A DNA stretch of 64,000 bases, from contig NZ_JBHZAH010000001.1 in NCBI RefSeq assembly GCF_042754225.1, positions 1-64,000 of the forward strand. The letters run 5' to 3'. Every line of letters begins with the position of its first letter. The stretch's first letter is position 1. A program made the translations under genes and the position numbers. This stretch comes from Rhodococcus_G sp042754225. GTDB lineage: Bacteria > Actinomycetota > Actinomycetes > Mycobacteriales > Mycobacteriaceae. Shown here in pieces: positions 8,115-17,951 of the stretch. The notes under the pieces were generated by a model. It was given only the letters and a program-made list of their open reading frames with translations, was not told the DNA's origin and did no database searches.

Positions 8115-8974
8115 CGCGTCCCGTCCTCTCCGTGGTCGTCCGGTGAGCTGTGGTCGTCCGGCCCGGGTTCGGCCGGCGTGGCGCGGGTTTCGCGGGACGC
8201 CCGACCCGCGTCGTCGTAGGTGCGGCGGCGTTGCAGCACCGCGCTGACCGACGACTCGGCGGCGGTACCGTCCGGCAACCGGGCGGGCATGTGCACCGCG
8301 TTGTGCCGGGCGTACACGCCGGGGCTGGGCAGCGGCGTGACCTGGACGCCCTCGCGAACGCGGTCCTGCGCCATCTCGCGCTGGGTCCTGCGCGGCTCGA
8401 ACCGTTCCCGGTGTGCCAGCACCATCGCGCCGATGGTCGCGGTGATGAGCAGCGCGCCGGTGAGTTCGAACGCCCACACGTAGCGGACGAAGATCAGGTC
8501 GGCCAGGCCGGGGACGTTGCCGCCGGCGTTGGCCCGGTCGAGCCCGACGTAGCCGCCCGCACCCTCGGCCGAGGTCGTGAAGGCGTTGCCGAGGCCCGCG
8601 ATCAGCAGGGTCCCGAATCCGATGCCCACCACCACCGCGGCCACCCGCTGCCCGCGGATCGTCTCCACCAGAGACTCGGAGGAGTCGACGCCCACGAGCA
8701 TGAGGACGAACAGGAAGAGCATCATGACCGCGCCGGTGTACACGACGACCTGCACGACGCCGAGAAACACTGCCCCCTGGGCGATGTAGAAGACGGCAAG
8801 GATGATCATCGTGGTCGCGAGGAAGATCGCCGAGTAGACGGCCTTGGTCGCGCTGACCACGCCGATGGCGCCGATCACTGCCAGCGTGGCGAGGATCCAG
8901 AACTGCACGCCCTCGACCGTCGACGTCCGCGTGAACGTCTCGGCGAGCAGGCCGGCGGCGGCGTCGCGGTTCAC
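8111..8974 (-). CDS. nuoJ: NADH-quinone oxidoreductase subunit J
   Basis: A 287-aa membrane subunit with five helices. The conserved Tyr/Gly helix VVQVVVYTGAVMMLFLFVLM is clear. After the last helix there is a hydrophilic tail of about 80 residues rich in Arg, Asp and Ser, longer than E. coli NuoJ and typical of actinobacterial forms. The GTG at 8974 overlaps the nuoI stop (GTGA); a longer in-frame region upstream belongs to the nuoI shadow. Confidence 0.95.
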   Translation of the reverse strand: MNRDAAAGLLAETFTRTSTVEGVQFWILATLAVIGAIGVVSATKAVYSAIFLATTMIILAVFYIAQGAVFLGVVQVVVYTGAVMMLFLFVLMLVGVDSSESLVETIRGQRVAAVVVGIGFGTLLIAGLGNAFTTSAEGAGGYVGLDRANAGGNVPGLADLIFVRYVWAFELTGALLITATIGAMVLAHRERFEPRRTQREMAQDRVREGVQVTPLPSPGVYARHNAVHMPARLPDGTAAESSVSAVLQRRRTYDDAGRASRETRATPAEPGPDDHSSPDDHGEDGTR

Positions 8975-9522
8975 CGGACCGGACCTCCGCGGTAGTAGTC
9001 CTGTGCGGTGGTGCCCGGACTCATCGGGTGCGGCGCCGCCTCCATGCCCGGCTCGAGGGGTGCCAGCAGCCGGTCCTTGTCGTAGATCAGGTCGGCCCGG
9101 TTGTCGTCGGCCATCTCGTACTCGTTGGTCATCGTCAGTGCGCGCGTCGGGCAGGCCTCGATGCACAGTCCGCAGCCGATGCACCGGAGGTAGTTGATCT
9201 GGTAGACGCGGCCGTAACGCTCACCGGGCGAATAGCGTTCGTCGTCGGTGTTGTCCGCGCCTTCGACGAAGATGGCGTCGGCGGGGCACGCCCACGCGCA
9301 CAGCTCGCAGCCGATGCACTTCTCGAGCCCGTCCGGGTACCGGTTGAGTTGGTGCCTGCCGTGGTAGCGGCTCGCGGTCGGCGTCTTCTGCTCGGGGTAG
9401 GACTCGGTGGCGGGTTTCTTGAACATCGTCGCCAGCGTCACGCCGAACCCCGCGAGCGGGGCGAGCAGTCGGCGGGCGAAGCCCGGGGAGCTGCTGGGTG
9501 GGGAGTCAGTGCGCTGCGGCAT
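8971..9522 (-). CDS. nuoI: NADH-quinone oxidoreductase subunit I, 8Fe ferredoxin
   Basis: A peripheral-arm subunit of 183 aa carrying clusters N6a and N6b. Two CxxCxxCxxxCP motifs are complete: Cys69/72/75/79 and Cys114/117/120/124. It passes electrons from NuoG towards cluster N2 in NuoB. Its start lies 17 bases inside the 3' end of nuoH. Confidence 0.97.
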   Translation of the reverse strand: MPQRTDSPPSSSPGFARRLLAPLAGFGVTLATMFKKPATESYPEQKTPTASRYHGRHQLNRYPDGLEKCIGCELCAWACPADAIFVEGADNTDDERYSPGERYGRVYQINYLRCIGCGLCIEACPTRALTMTNEYEMADDNRADLIYDKDRLLAPLEPGMEAAPHPMSPGTTAQDYYRGGPVR

Positions 9523-10828
9523 TGCTGCCCTCCTGAGTGTCGTGGTCGGGGGTCTCGGCGCGGGCGGTGGCGGGGACCAGGGCCCGGCGCCGGCCCGGGG
9601 GCGTCTGTCCCGGCAGCGGCGGCACCGGGAACCCGCCCGCCATCGGGTCGAACGGGCCTGGCGGGGGAGCGGATTCGGGGCGGACGGAGCGGCGGCGCAG
9701 CAGAACCCACAGCAGTGAGGTCGCGGCCACCGCGACGGCCACCACGCCCACGACGGCGGTCGTGACCCGGAACTGGTCGACCGTCTCGCTGAGTTCGCGG
9801 ACCGTGGCGACCACCATGACCCACAGCAGCGAGGCCGGGATGAGCACCTTCCAGCCCAGCTTCATGAACTGGTCGTAGCGCAGCCGCGGCAGGGTCGCCC
9901 GGAGCCAGACGAACACGAACATGAAGATCCACACCTTCGCCACGAACCACAGCAGCGGCCACCAGCCGGAGTTCGCGCCCGACCACATGTTCAGCGGCCA
10001 CGGTGCGCGCCAGCCGCCGAGGAACAGCGTGGTGGCCAGTGCGGAGACCGTCACCATGTTCACGTACTCGGCGAGCATGAACATGGCGAACTTCAGCGAT
10101 GAGTACTCGGTGTGGAAGCCGCCGACCAACTCGCCCTCGGCCTCGGGGAGATCGAACGGGGCCCTGTTGGTCTCGCCGACCATCGAGGTCAGGTAGATCA
10201 GGAACGAGGGCAGCAGCAGGAAGACGTACCAGTTGCCCTCCTGGGCGGCGACGATGCCGGAGGTGGCCATGGTGCCGGAGTCGAGGAAGACCGCGGCGAA
10301 CGACAGGCCCATCGCGATTTCGTAGGAGATGACCTGCGCGGTCGACCGGAGTCCACCGAGCAGGGGATAGGTCGAGCCGGACGACCAGCCGGCCAGCACG
10401 ATGCCGTACACCCCGACGGAGGCGACCGCGAGTACGTACAGGACGGCGACGTGAAGGTCGGTCAGTTGCAGGGGGGTTCGGGTCCCGAGGATCGAGACCT
10501 CCGGACCGAACGGGATGACGGCGAACGCCATGAACGCGGGAGCCGCGGCGATCACCGGCGCCAGAATGTAGATCGGCCTGTCCACGGCCCGCGGGACGAT
10601 GTCCTCCTTCAGCGCGAGCTTGACGCCGTCGGCGATGCTCTGCAGCATGCCGCGCGGGCCCACCCGGTTCGGGCCGATCCGCATCTGCATCCGCGCCATG
10701 ATCTTGCGTTCGAGGTAGACCATCGCGGTGGCGGTCAGCATGAGGAAGACGAAGATCGCGAGGGCCTTGAGCAGGATCAGCCACCACGGGTCGTGGCCGA
10801 AGGCGGACAGGTCGGTGTAGCCGGTCAT
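9506..10828 (-). CDS. nuoH: NADH-quinone oxidoreductase subunit H
   Basis: A 440-aa membrane subunit that, with NuoB and NuoD, forms the quinone chamber. Signature segments are RIGPNRVGPRGMLQSIADGVK near residues 50-70 and ETNRAPFDLPEAEGELVGGF, the charged loop facing the quinone. A 70-residue Pro-rich cytoplasmic tail follows the last helix, as in mycobacterial NuoH. The ATG at 10828 shares one base with the nuoG stop (TGATG); the 43 upstream in-frame residues are nuoG shadow. Confidence 0.97.
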   Translation of the reverse strand: MTGYTDLSAFGHDPWWLILLKALAIFVFLMLTATAMVYLERKIMARMQMRIGPNRVGPRGMLQSIADGVKLALKEDIVPRAVDRPIYILAPVIAAAPAFMAFAVIPFGPEVSILGTRTPLQLTDLHVAVLYVLAVASVGVYGIVLAGWSSGSTYPLLGGLRSTAQVISYEIAMGLSFAAVFLDSGTMATSGIVAAQEGNWYVFLLLPSFLIYLTSMVGETNRAPFDLPEAEGELVGGFHTEYSSLKFAMFMLAEYVNMVTVSALATTLFLGGWRAPWPLNMWSGANSGWWPLLWFVAKVWIFMFVFVWLRATLPRLRYDQFMKLGWKVLIPASLLWVMVVATVRELSETVDQFRVTTAVVGVVAVAVAATSLLWVLLRRRSVRPESAPPPGPFDPMAGGFPVPPLPGQTPPGRRRALVPATARAETPDHDTQEGSNAAAH

Positions 10829-13269
10829 CAGCGGGCCCCGCCGTCCGTCACGTCGTCGTCGGCGTGCTTCTCGTAGAGCTGGATCCCGACGACGTCGCCC
10901 GCGGCCGCCCCCAGGTGCCGATGCACCTGGGAGCCGGGGGAGTTCACCGGCAGCCACACCACCCGGTCGGGCATGTCGGTGATCGTCAGCGGCAGGGTGA
11001 TCGCGCCGCGGTGGGTGCTGACCGTCACCAGATCGCTCTCGGCGGCGTCGATCTCGGCGGCGGACCCGGCCGACAGGCGCAGTACCGGCGGCCGGGCCGT
11101 GCCGGCCAACTGGGGCTCCCCGTCCTGCATCCGGCCCGAATCCAACAGCATCCGCCAGCCGGCGAGGACCGCCTCACCGGGACCCGGCGACCGCGCCGGT
11201 CCCGCGCTCACCGCGGGGGACTCGGGGACCTCGCGGTGCCACGCGCCGAGTCCGGCGAGTTCGGTGCGCGCGGCGGCCGCGTCGGGCAGTCCCAGTCGGA
11301 CGCCCATCGCCTCGGCGAGCGCGTCGAGCACCCGCTGGTCGGGCATCGATGCGGTGTCGCGGAGGGCCGCGGCGAAGGGACGTTCGCGGCCCTCCCAGTC
11401 GAGGAAGGTGCCGGGCTTCTCCGCGACGGGGGCCACCGGCAGTACCACGTCCGCGACCTCGGTGACCGCGCTGTGGCGAATCTCCAGGCTGACAACGAAT
11501 TCCGCGGCGTCGAGGGCGTTCGCCGCCAACTGCGGATCGGTCAGGTCGTCGATCTCGACGCCCCCGACGACCAGCGCGGCGATGTCGCCGTCCCGCGCGG
11601 CCTCGAGGATGCCCGTCGTGTCGCGGCCGGGGTCGTCGGGCAGACGAGTCAGGCCCCAGGCCTCGGCGACCTCGGCGCGGGCGGCGGGGTCGCGGCCGGG
11701 CCGGCCGCCGGGCAGCAGGTTCGCCGCGGCGCCCGCCTCGATCGCCCCGCGTTCGCCGGCGCGGCGCGGCACCCAGGCGAGCCGGGCCCCCGTCACGTCG
11801 GCCAGCGCGGCCGCGGACGAGAGCGCGCCCGGTGCCGCCGCGAGCCGCTCGCCGACCAGGATCACCGCACCCGGACTTCCCAGCAGGTCGGAGTCGTGCA
11901 GGGAGTCCAGGACGGCGGACTCGCGGCCCGGGACGGCCTGCAGCAGGGTCCCCGACAACTTGGTCAGCCCGTTGCTCGCAAACGGGGCGACGGACAGCAC
12001 CTTCAGCGCGCCGCGGCGGACCGCCTTGCGCAGCCGCAGGAAGACGATCGGCGACTCCTCCTCCGGCTCGAACCCGGCCAGCAGCACGGCCGGCGCCTTC
12101 TCGAGGTCCGCGTAGCTGACACCGCCCGCGGGTCCGCGCCCGGCCACCCGGGCCGCCAGGAAGTCCGCCTCCTCCCGCGAGTGGGCTCGGACTCGGAAGT
12201 CGACGTCGTTGCTGCCCAGGGCGACTCGCGCGAACTTCGCGTAGGCGTAGGCGTCCTCGACGGTGGAGCGGCCGCCGACCAGCACGCCCGCGCGTCCGTG
12301 CGCGGCGGCCAGTCCGCGCGCCGCGACCGTCAGCGCCTCCGACCAGGACGCGACCACCAGGGTGCCGCTCGCGTCGCGGACCATCGGATCGGTGATCCGG
12401 TCGGGCAGGGTCGCGTAGGTGAACGCCCACCGTCCCTTGTCGCAGTTCCACTCCTCGTTGACCTCGGGATCGTCGCCCGCCAGCCGGCGCAGGACGGTGC
12501 CGCGCCGGTGGTCGGTGCGTTGCGCGCATCCGCTGGCGCAGTGCTCGCACACGCTGGGGCTGGACACGAGGTCGAACGGTCGCGCCCGGAACCGGTAGGA
12601 CGCCCCGGTGAGGGCTCCGACGGGGCAGATCTGCACGGTGTTGCCCGAGAAGTACGACTCGAAGGGCTCCTTCGCGTAGATGCCGACCTGCTGCAGCGCA
12701 CCGCGCTCGATGAGTTCGATGAACGGGTCGCCCGCGATCTGTTGCGAGAAGCGGGTGCACCGGGCGCAGAGCACGCACCGCTCCCGATCGAGCAGCACCT
12801 CGCTCGACAGCGGGATCGGTTTGGGGAAGGTGCGTTTGACGCCGTGGAAGCGGGACTCGGCGCGGCCGTTGGACATGGCCTGGTTCTGCAGCGGGCATTC
12901 GCCGCCCTTGTCGCACACGGGACAGTCCAGCGGGTGGTTGATGAGCAACAGTTCCATCACGCCGCGCTGGGCCTTGTCCGCCACCGGGGAGGTGAGCTGG
13001 GTGTGCACGACCATCCCCTCGCCGACGGTCGTGGTGCACGAGGCGAGCGGCTTGCGCTGGCCCTCCACTTCCACCAGGCACTGTCGGCACGCGCCGACGG
13101 GGGCGAGCAGCGGGTGGTCGCAGAAGCGGGGGATCTGGATGCCGACCAGTTCGGCGGCCCGGATCACCAGGGTTCCCTTCGGCACGGCGACCTCGACGCC
13201 GTCGATGGACAGGGTCACCAGGTCCGCCGGCGCCACGTTGCTGGCATTCGAGCTGTCCGTGACGGTCAT
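10828..13269 (-). CDS. nuoG: NADH-quinone oxidoreductase subunit G
   Basis: The large Fe-S subunit (813 aa). Ligands seen are Cys50/61/64/78 for the 2Fe-2S cluster N1b; His112 with Cys116/119/125 for N5; Cys165/168/171 and Cys215 for N4; and Cys241/244/248 with Cys276 for the extra cluster N7 present in many bacterial NuoG. The molybdopterin-oxidoreductase-like C-terminal body follows and is catalytically silent in this family. The ATG overlaps the nuoEF stop (ATGA). Confidence 0.97.
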   Translation of the reverse strand: MTVTDSSNASNVAPADLVTLSIDGVEVAVPKGTLVIRAAELVGIQIPRFCDHPLLAPVGACRQCLVEVEGQRKPLASCTTTVGEGMVVHTQLTSPVADKAQRGVMELLLINHPLDCPVCDKGGECPLQNQAMSNGRAESRFHGVKRTFPKPIPLSSEVLLDRERCVLCARCTRFSQQIAGDPFIELIERGALQQVGIYAKEPFESYFSGNTVQICPVGALTGASYRFRARPFDLVSSPSVCEHCASGCAQRTDHRRGTVLRRLAGDDPEVNEEWNCDKGRWAFTYATLPDRITDPMVRDASGTLVVASWSEALTVAARGLAAAHGRAGVLVGGRSTVEDAYAYAKFARVALGSNDVDFRVRAHSREEADFLAARVAGRGPAGGVSYADLEKAPAVLLAGFEPEEESPIVFLRLRKAVRRGALKVLSVAPFASNGLTKLSGTLLQAVPGRESAVLDSLHDSDLLGSPGAVILVGERLAAAPGALSSAAALADVTGARLAWVPRRAGERGAIEAGAAANLLPGGRPGRDPAARAEVAEAWGLTRLPDDPGRDTTGILEAARDGDIAALVVGGVEIDDLTDPQLAANALDAAEFVVSLEIRHSAVTEVADVVLPVAPVAEKPGTFLDWEGRERPFAAALRDTASMPDQRVLDALAEAMGVRLGLPDAAAARTELAGLGAWHREVPESPAVSAGPARSPGPGEAVLAGWRMLLDSGRMQDGEPQLAGTARPPVLRLSAGSAAEIDAAESDLVTVSTHRGAITLPLTITDMPDRVVWLPVNSPGSQVHRHLGAAAGDVVGIQLYEKHADDDVTDGGAR

Positions 13270-15383
13270 CGCGGCCTCCCCCCTGCACCGTTCCCACCGG
13301 GGTGACGGGAACCTTCAGCCGGTTGGACCGGATGATGGTTCCCATCACCCGAGACCGGTGGAACGTCGGTGTGCGGCGCGAGGACGGACCGCGCCGGGTC
13401 GAACGGGCAGCCACCCGACTCGATGTGTGCCAGGTACTCCTCGCGAAAGTACTTGACGGAGGACGTGATCGGGCTGACCGCGCCGTCGCCGAGCGCGCAG
13501 AACGCGCGGCCGAAGATGTTGTCGGAGACGTCGAGCAGTTTCTCCAGATCCTCCTCGCTGCCCTCGCCGCGTTCGAGCCGGTCGAGGATCTGCACCAGCC
13601 AGTACGTCCCCTCGCGGCACGGCGTGCACTTGCCGCAGGACTCGTGCGCGTAGAACTCGCTCCACCGCAATACGGTTCGGACCACGCAGGTCGTCTCGTC
13701 GAAGATCTGCAGGGCCTTGGTGCCCAGCATCGAGCCGGCGCCGGCGACGTGCTCGTAGTCGAGCGGGACGTCGAGGTGCTCCTCGGTCAGGATCGGGGTC
13801 GAGGAGCCGCCGGGCGTCCAGAACTTCAACGTGTGGCCGGCGCGGACCCCGCCGGCGTAGCCGAGCAGTTCGCGCAGCGTGATGCCCAGCGGGGCCTCGT
13901 ACTGTCCCGGGGTGGTGACGTGCCCGGACAGCGAGTACAGCGTGAACCCGGGGGATTCGACGGGGCCCATCGACCGGAACCAGTCGACGCCGCCCCGGAT
14001 GATCGGCGGCACGCTCGCGATCGACTCGACGTTGTTGACGACGGTGGGCGCGGCGTACAGGCCGGCCACCGCCGGGAACGGCGGGCGCAGCCGCGGTTGT
14101 CCGCGCCTGCCCTCGAGCGAGTCGAGCAGCGCCGTCTCTTCGCCGCAGATGTACGCCCCCGCACCGGCGTGCACCACCAACTCGAGGTCGTACCCCGAAC
14201 CGAGGATGTCGCGGCCGAGGTACCCGGCCGCGTACGCCTCCGCGACAGCGGCCTGCAGGCGGCGCAGCACCGGCACGACCTCCCCGCGCAGGTAGATGAA
14301 CGCGTGCTGGGCCCGGATCGCGTAGGCGGCGATGATCGCGCCCTCGATCAGCGCGTGCGGCGTCGCCAGCATCAGCGGCATGTCCTTGCAGGTGCCCGGC
14401 TCGGACTCGTCGGCGTTGACCACCAGGTAGTGCGGCCTGCCGTCGCCCTGCGGGATGAACGACCACTTGGTGCCGGTGGGGAAGCCGGCGCCACCCCGTC
14501 CGCGCAGTCCGGCGTCCTTGACCATCGCGATGATCTGGTCCGGGTCCGTCGCCAGTGCCGTGCGCAACGCCTGGTACCCCTCGTGTCGCAGGTACGTCGC
14601 CAGGGTCCAGGACTCGGGTTCGTCCCAGTGCCGGCTCAGCACCGGGGTGAGCGAGGATTCGTCGCCGAGCGCGCGGGCCACGTGCAGTCCCGCCAGCGTC
14701 GCGTCGCCGGCACCGCCGGTGGACTCGAGGGCGCCGGGGCGGTCGTCGGGGAATCCGGCGAGTATCCGCGCGGTCTCGCGGAACGTGCACAGCGGCGCGC
14801 CCCGGGTGGGGGTGACCTGTTCGCCGGCGCGCAGCGCGTCCACGATCGCCGTTGCCGACTCTGGTGTCTGGTTGTCGAAGAACTCCCAGTTGACCGTCAT
14901 CACCGGGGCGTAGTCGCAGGCAGCGTTGCACTCGATGTGCTCGACGGTGACCCGGCCGTCGGGGGTGGTCTCGCCGGGCCCGATGCCCAGATGCTGCTCG
15001 ACTGCCGCGAGGATCGCGTCGCCGCCCATGGTGGCGCACAGGGCGTTGGTGCAGACCCCGACGTGGTAGTCCCCGGTCGGGTCGCGGCGGTACATCGAGT
15101 AGAAGGTGGCCACCGCGGCGACCTCGGCGCCGGTGAGTCCGATTGTGCCCGCGCAGAATTCGACGCCAGCCGGGGTGATGTACCCGTCCTCGGACTGGAC
15201 CAGGTGCAGCAGGGGGAGCAGCGCGGACCGGGAGTCGGGGTAGCGGTCCACGATCGCCTTGGCGTCGATCTCGAGACGGGCGCGCACCTCGGCCGGATAT
15301 GACTGCCGGGCACCGGGTTTCACCAGCAGTCCCGGCTCGGTGGGCCTGCGGCCGAACTCGACGAACACCGGCTTCTCGCTCAT
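13266..15383 (-). CDS. nuoEF: fused NADH-quinone oxidoreductase subunits E and F
   Basis: One uninterrupted frame of 705 codons carries both subunits. Residues 1 to about 234 are NuoE: the thioredoxin-like 2Fe-2S domain with Cys111/116/152/156 (cluster N1a). From about residue 235 the sequence is NuoF: FMN/NADH site GLRGRGGAGFPTGTKW (292-307), ESEPGT near 326, and cluster N3 ligands Cys583/586/589 and Cys629. In Mycobacterium tuberculosis NuoE and NuoF are separate proteins. Here the usual NuoE end (AGLHVAR) runs straight into the usual NuoF start (LTPVLSRHW) with no stop. A GTG at 14681 (codon 235), preceded by GGCGGGA, could still give free NuoF by internal initiation, but free NuoE would need cleavage. 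A base-calling error is possible. Confidence 0.93.
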   Translation of the reverse strand: MSEKPVFVEFGRRPTEPGLLVKPGARQSYPAEVRARLEIDAKAIVDRYPDSRSALLPLLHLVQSEDGYITPAGVEFCAGTIGLTGAEVAAVATFYSMYRRDPTGDYHVGVCTNALCATMGGDAILAAVEQHLGIGPGETTPDGRVTVEHIECNAACDYAPVMTVNWEFFDNQTPESATAIVDALRAGEQVTPTRGAPLCTFRETARILAGFPDDRPGALESTGGAGDATLAGLHVARALGDESSLTPVLSRHWDEPESWTLATYLRHEGYQALRTALATDPDQIIAMVKDAGLRGRGGAGFPTGTKWSFIPQGDGRPHYLVVNADESEPGTCKDMPLMLATPHALIEGAIIAAYAIRAQHAFIYLRGEVVPVLRRLQAAVAEAYAAGYLGRDILGSGYDLELVVHAGAGAYICGEETALLDSLEGRRGQPRLRPPFPAVAGLYAAPTVVNNVESIASVPPIIRGGVDWFRSMGPVESPGFTLYSLSGHVTTPGQYEAPLGITLRELLGYAGGVRAGHTLKFWTPGGSSTPILTEEHLDVPLDYEHVAGAGSMLGTKALQIFDETTCVVRTVLRWSEFYAHESCGKCTPCREGTYWLVQILDRLERGEGSEEDLEKLLDVSDNIFGRAFCALGDGAVSPITSSVKYFREEYLAHIESGGCPFDPARSVLAPHTDVPPVSGDGNHHPVQPAEGSRHPGGNGAGGRPR

Positions 15384-16702
15384 CGGTCCACCCCGCCCAT
15401 GACCGGGTCGATACTCGCGACGGAGGCGATGACGTCGGCGACCATGCCGCCCTCGCACATCGCGGCGACGGCCTGCAGGTTGGTGAACGAGGGGTCGCGG
15501 AAGTGCACCCGGTAGGGGCGGGTCCCGCCGTCGCTGACCATGTGGACCCCCAGTTCGCCGCGGGGCGACTCGACCGACACGTACACCTGACCGGCGGGCA
15601 CCCGGATCCCCTCGGTGACCAGCTTGAAGTGGTGGATCAGGCCCTCCATGGAGGTGTCCATGATGTCGCGCACGTGATCCGGGGAGTTGCCGAGGCCGTC
15701 GGGCCCGAGGGTCAGGTCGGCCGGCCAGGCGATCTTCTTGTCCTCGACCATGATCGGGCCGGGCCGCAGCCGGTCCAGGCACTGTTCGACGATCCCCAGC
15801 GACTGGGTCATCTCCGCGACCCGGATCCGGTAGCGGCCGTAGCAGTCGCCGCCGGTGTCGGTGACCACGTCGAACTCGTAGTTCTCGTAACCGCAGTACG
15901 GCTGCGCCTTGCGGATGTCGTACGGCAGGCCGGTGGCTCGCAGGACCGGGCCGGTGATCCCCAGCGACATGCAGCCGGTGAGGTCGAGGGTGCCGATGCC
16001 GACGGTGCGGCCCTTCCAGATCGGGTTCTCGTTGAGCATGGACTCGAGGTCGCGCAGTCGTGTCGGCAGGATCTCGAGCAGTTCGCGCACCTTCGCGACG
16101 GCTCCGTCCGGCAGGTCCTGCGACAGACCGCCGGGCCTGACGTAGGCGTGGTTCATCCGCAGGCCGGTGATCATCTCGAACACGTCGAGCACCAGTTCCC
16201 GTTCCCGGAACCCGAAGAGCATCGCGGTGACGGCGCCCAGTTCCATGCCGCCGGTGCCGAGCGCCACCAGGTGGGACGAGATGCGGTTGAGTTCCATGAG
16301 CAGCACCCGCACCACGCTCGCCCGTTCGGGGACCTGGTCGGTGATGTCCAGCAGCTTCTCGACCCCGAGGCAGTAGGCCGTCTCATTGAAGAAGGGGGCG
16401 AGATAGTCCATCCGGGTGACGAAGGTGACGCCCTGAGTCCAGTTGCGGTACTCCAGGTTCTTCTCGATCCCGGTGTGCAGGAAGCCGATCCCGCAGCGGG
16501 CCTCGGTCACCGTCTCGCCCTCGATCTCCAGGATCAGCCGCAGCACGCCGTGGGTGGACGGGTGCTGCGGTCCCATGTTGACGACGATGCGTTCCTCGCC
16601 GGTGACGGCGCCGGGAATCGCATCCCAGTCCTGACCGGTGACCGTGACGGCGGTCGCCGGCCGCTCCTCGGGCGAGGCTCCTGTGGTGACGGGATCTGGC
16701 AT
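15380..16702 (-). CDS. nuoD: NADH-quinone oxidoreductase subunit D
   Basis: A 440-aa 49-kDa-type subunit lining the quinone site. The segment VNMGPQHPSTHGVLRLILEIEG near residues 40-60 holds the catalytic His of the HPSTHG loop, and GIGFLHTGIEKNLEYRNWTQ follows. It is separate from NuoC here, unlike the NuoCD fusion of E. coli. The ATG at 16702 shares one base with the nuoC stop. Confidence 0.97.
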   Translation of the reverse strand: MPDPVTTGASPEERPATAVTVTGQDWDAIPGAVTGEERIVVNMGPQHPSTHGVLRLILEIEGETVTEARCGIGFLHTGIEKNLEYRNWTQGVTFVTRMDYLAPFFNETAYCLGVEKLLDITDQVPERASVVRVLLMELNRISSHLVALGTGGMELGAVTAMLFGFRERELVLDVFEMITGLRMNHAYVRPGGLSQDLPDGAVAKVRELLEILPTRLRDLESMLNENPIWKGRTVGIGTLDLTGCMSLGITGPVLRATGLPYDIRKAQPYCGYENYEFDVVTDTGGDCYGRYRIRVAEMTQSLGIVEQCLDRLRPGPIMVEDKKIAWPADLTLGPDGLGNSPDHVRDIMDTSMEGLIHHFKLVTEGIRVPAGQVYVSVESPRGELGVHMVSDGGTRPYRVHFRDPSFTNLQAVAAMCEGGMVADVIASVASIDPVMGGVDR

Positions 16703-17352
16703 CAGGTGTACGACCTCCGCTCGTCGGGCGGCGGTATCCGCGCGCCCTTGTACTCGACCGGGATGCCCCCGAGGGGGTAGTCCTTGCGTTGCGGGTGGCC
16801 GTTCCAGTCGTCGGGCATCTCGATCCGGGTCAGCGCCGGGTGGCCGTCGAAGACGATGCCGAAGAAGTCGTACGTCTCGCGTTCGTGCCAGTCGTTGGTC
16901 GGGTACACCCCGACCAGCGACGGGATGTGCGGGTCGGCGTCCGGCGTCGAGACCTCGAGCCGGACTCGGCGACTGTGGGTGATCGACGTCAGCGGATAGA
17001 CCGCATGCAGTTCGCGGCCGGTGTCCTGCAGGTAGTGCACCCCGCTGACGCCCAGGCACAGTTCGAACCGCAGGTCCGGATCGTCGCGGAGCAGGCGGGC
17101 CACCTGCGGCAGGGCCTCCCGCCGAACATGCAGGGTGAGTTCGCCCCGGAAGACGACGACCTGTTCGATCGCGTCCTCGAAGCTCGTGCCCTCGTCGGCG
17201 AGGGCCGCCGTCAGATCGTCCGCGATCTCGTCGAAGTACCCGCCGAATGGTCGGCTTGCACTGCCCGGCAGCGGGATCGGACGAACCAGGCGACTGTATC
17301 CGGACGTGTCCCCGGAGCCGTGCACCCCGAACAGTCCGCGCTCGCCGCTCAT
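16702..17352 (-). CDS. nuoC: NADH-quinone oxidoreductase subunit C
   Basis: A 216-aa 30-kDa-type subunit of the peripheral arm. The family signature WHERETYDFFGIVFDGHP and the following DDWNGHPQRKDYPLGG are both present. The ATG at 17352 overlaps the nuoB stop (ATGA). The N-terminal 40 residues are Gly/Ser-rich and probably flexible. Confidence 0.96.
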   Translation of the reverse strand: MSGERGLFGVHGSGDTSGYSRLVRPIPLPGSASRPFGGYFDEIADDLTAALADEGTSFEDAIEQVVVFRGELTLHVRREALPQVARLLRDDPDLRFELCLGVSGVHYLQDTGRELHAVYPLTSITHSRRVRLEVSTPDADPHIPSLVGVYPTNDWHERETYDFFGIVFDGHPALTRIEMPDDWNGHPQRKDYPLGGIPVEYKGARIPPPDERRSYT

Positions 17353-17903
17353 CGGAGCAGGCCCTTCAGCTCGATGGTGGGGGTCGCCGCGAGCGCTGCC
17401 TCCTCGGCCGCCCGCGCCGCCTGCTCGCGATTGACGCCCAACGGCATCTGCCCGATCTTCTCGTGCAGTTTCAGGATCGCGTGCAGCAGCATCTCCGGTC
17501 GCGGCGGGCACCCGGGGAGGTAGATGTCGACCGGCACCAGGTGGTCGACGCCCTGCACGATCGCGTAGTTGTTGAACATGCCGCCGGAGGAGGCGCACAC
17601 GCCCATCGCGAGAACCCATTTCGGCTCGACCATCTGGTCGTAGACCTGCCGCAGCACCGGCCCCATCTTCTGGCTGACCCGGCCCGCGACGATCATCAGA
17701 TCGGCCTGGCGGGGCGAGGCGCGGAAGGCCTCCATGCCGAAGCGGGCGATGTCGTAGCGGGGGGAACCGGTGGCCATCATCTCGATCGCACAGCAGGCGA
17801 GACCGAAGGTCGCCGGCCACAGCGACCCCTTGCGCAGGTATCCGGCGAGGCCCTCGACGGTGCTCAGCAGAAAGCCGCTCGGTAGCTGTTCCTCGAGACC
17901 CAT
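17349..17903 (-). CDS. nuoB: NADH-quinone oxidoreductase subunit B
   Basis: A 184-aa subunit holding cluster N2, the last Fe-S centre before quinone. The ligands Cys37/Cys38 (tandem), Cys103 and Cys132 are all present. It lies 48 bases after nuoA, the only real gap inside the operon. Confidence 0.97.
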   Translation of the reverse strand: MGLEEQLPSGFLLSTVEGLAGYLRKGSLWPATFGLACCAIEMMATGSPRYDIARFGMEAFRASPRQADLMIVAGRVSQKMGPVLRQVYDQMVEPKWVLAMGVCASSGGMFNNYAIVQGVDHLVPVDIYLPGCPPRPEMLLHAILKLHEKIGQMPLGVNREQAARAAEEAALAATPTIELKGLLR

Positions 17904-17951
17904 GTGCGGTTCTGCTCCTTCTCGCTCGATCGGATGCGGCGCGGTGGCCGC

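Noticed and set aside
2356..13305. Long plus-strand frames opposite the nuo operon (up to about 800 codons)
   Set aside because: Same reason: highly charged, low-complexity antisense shadows of real genes.
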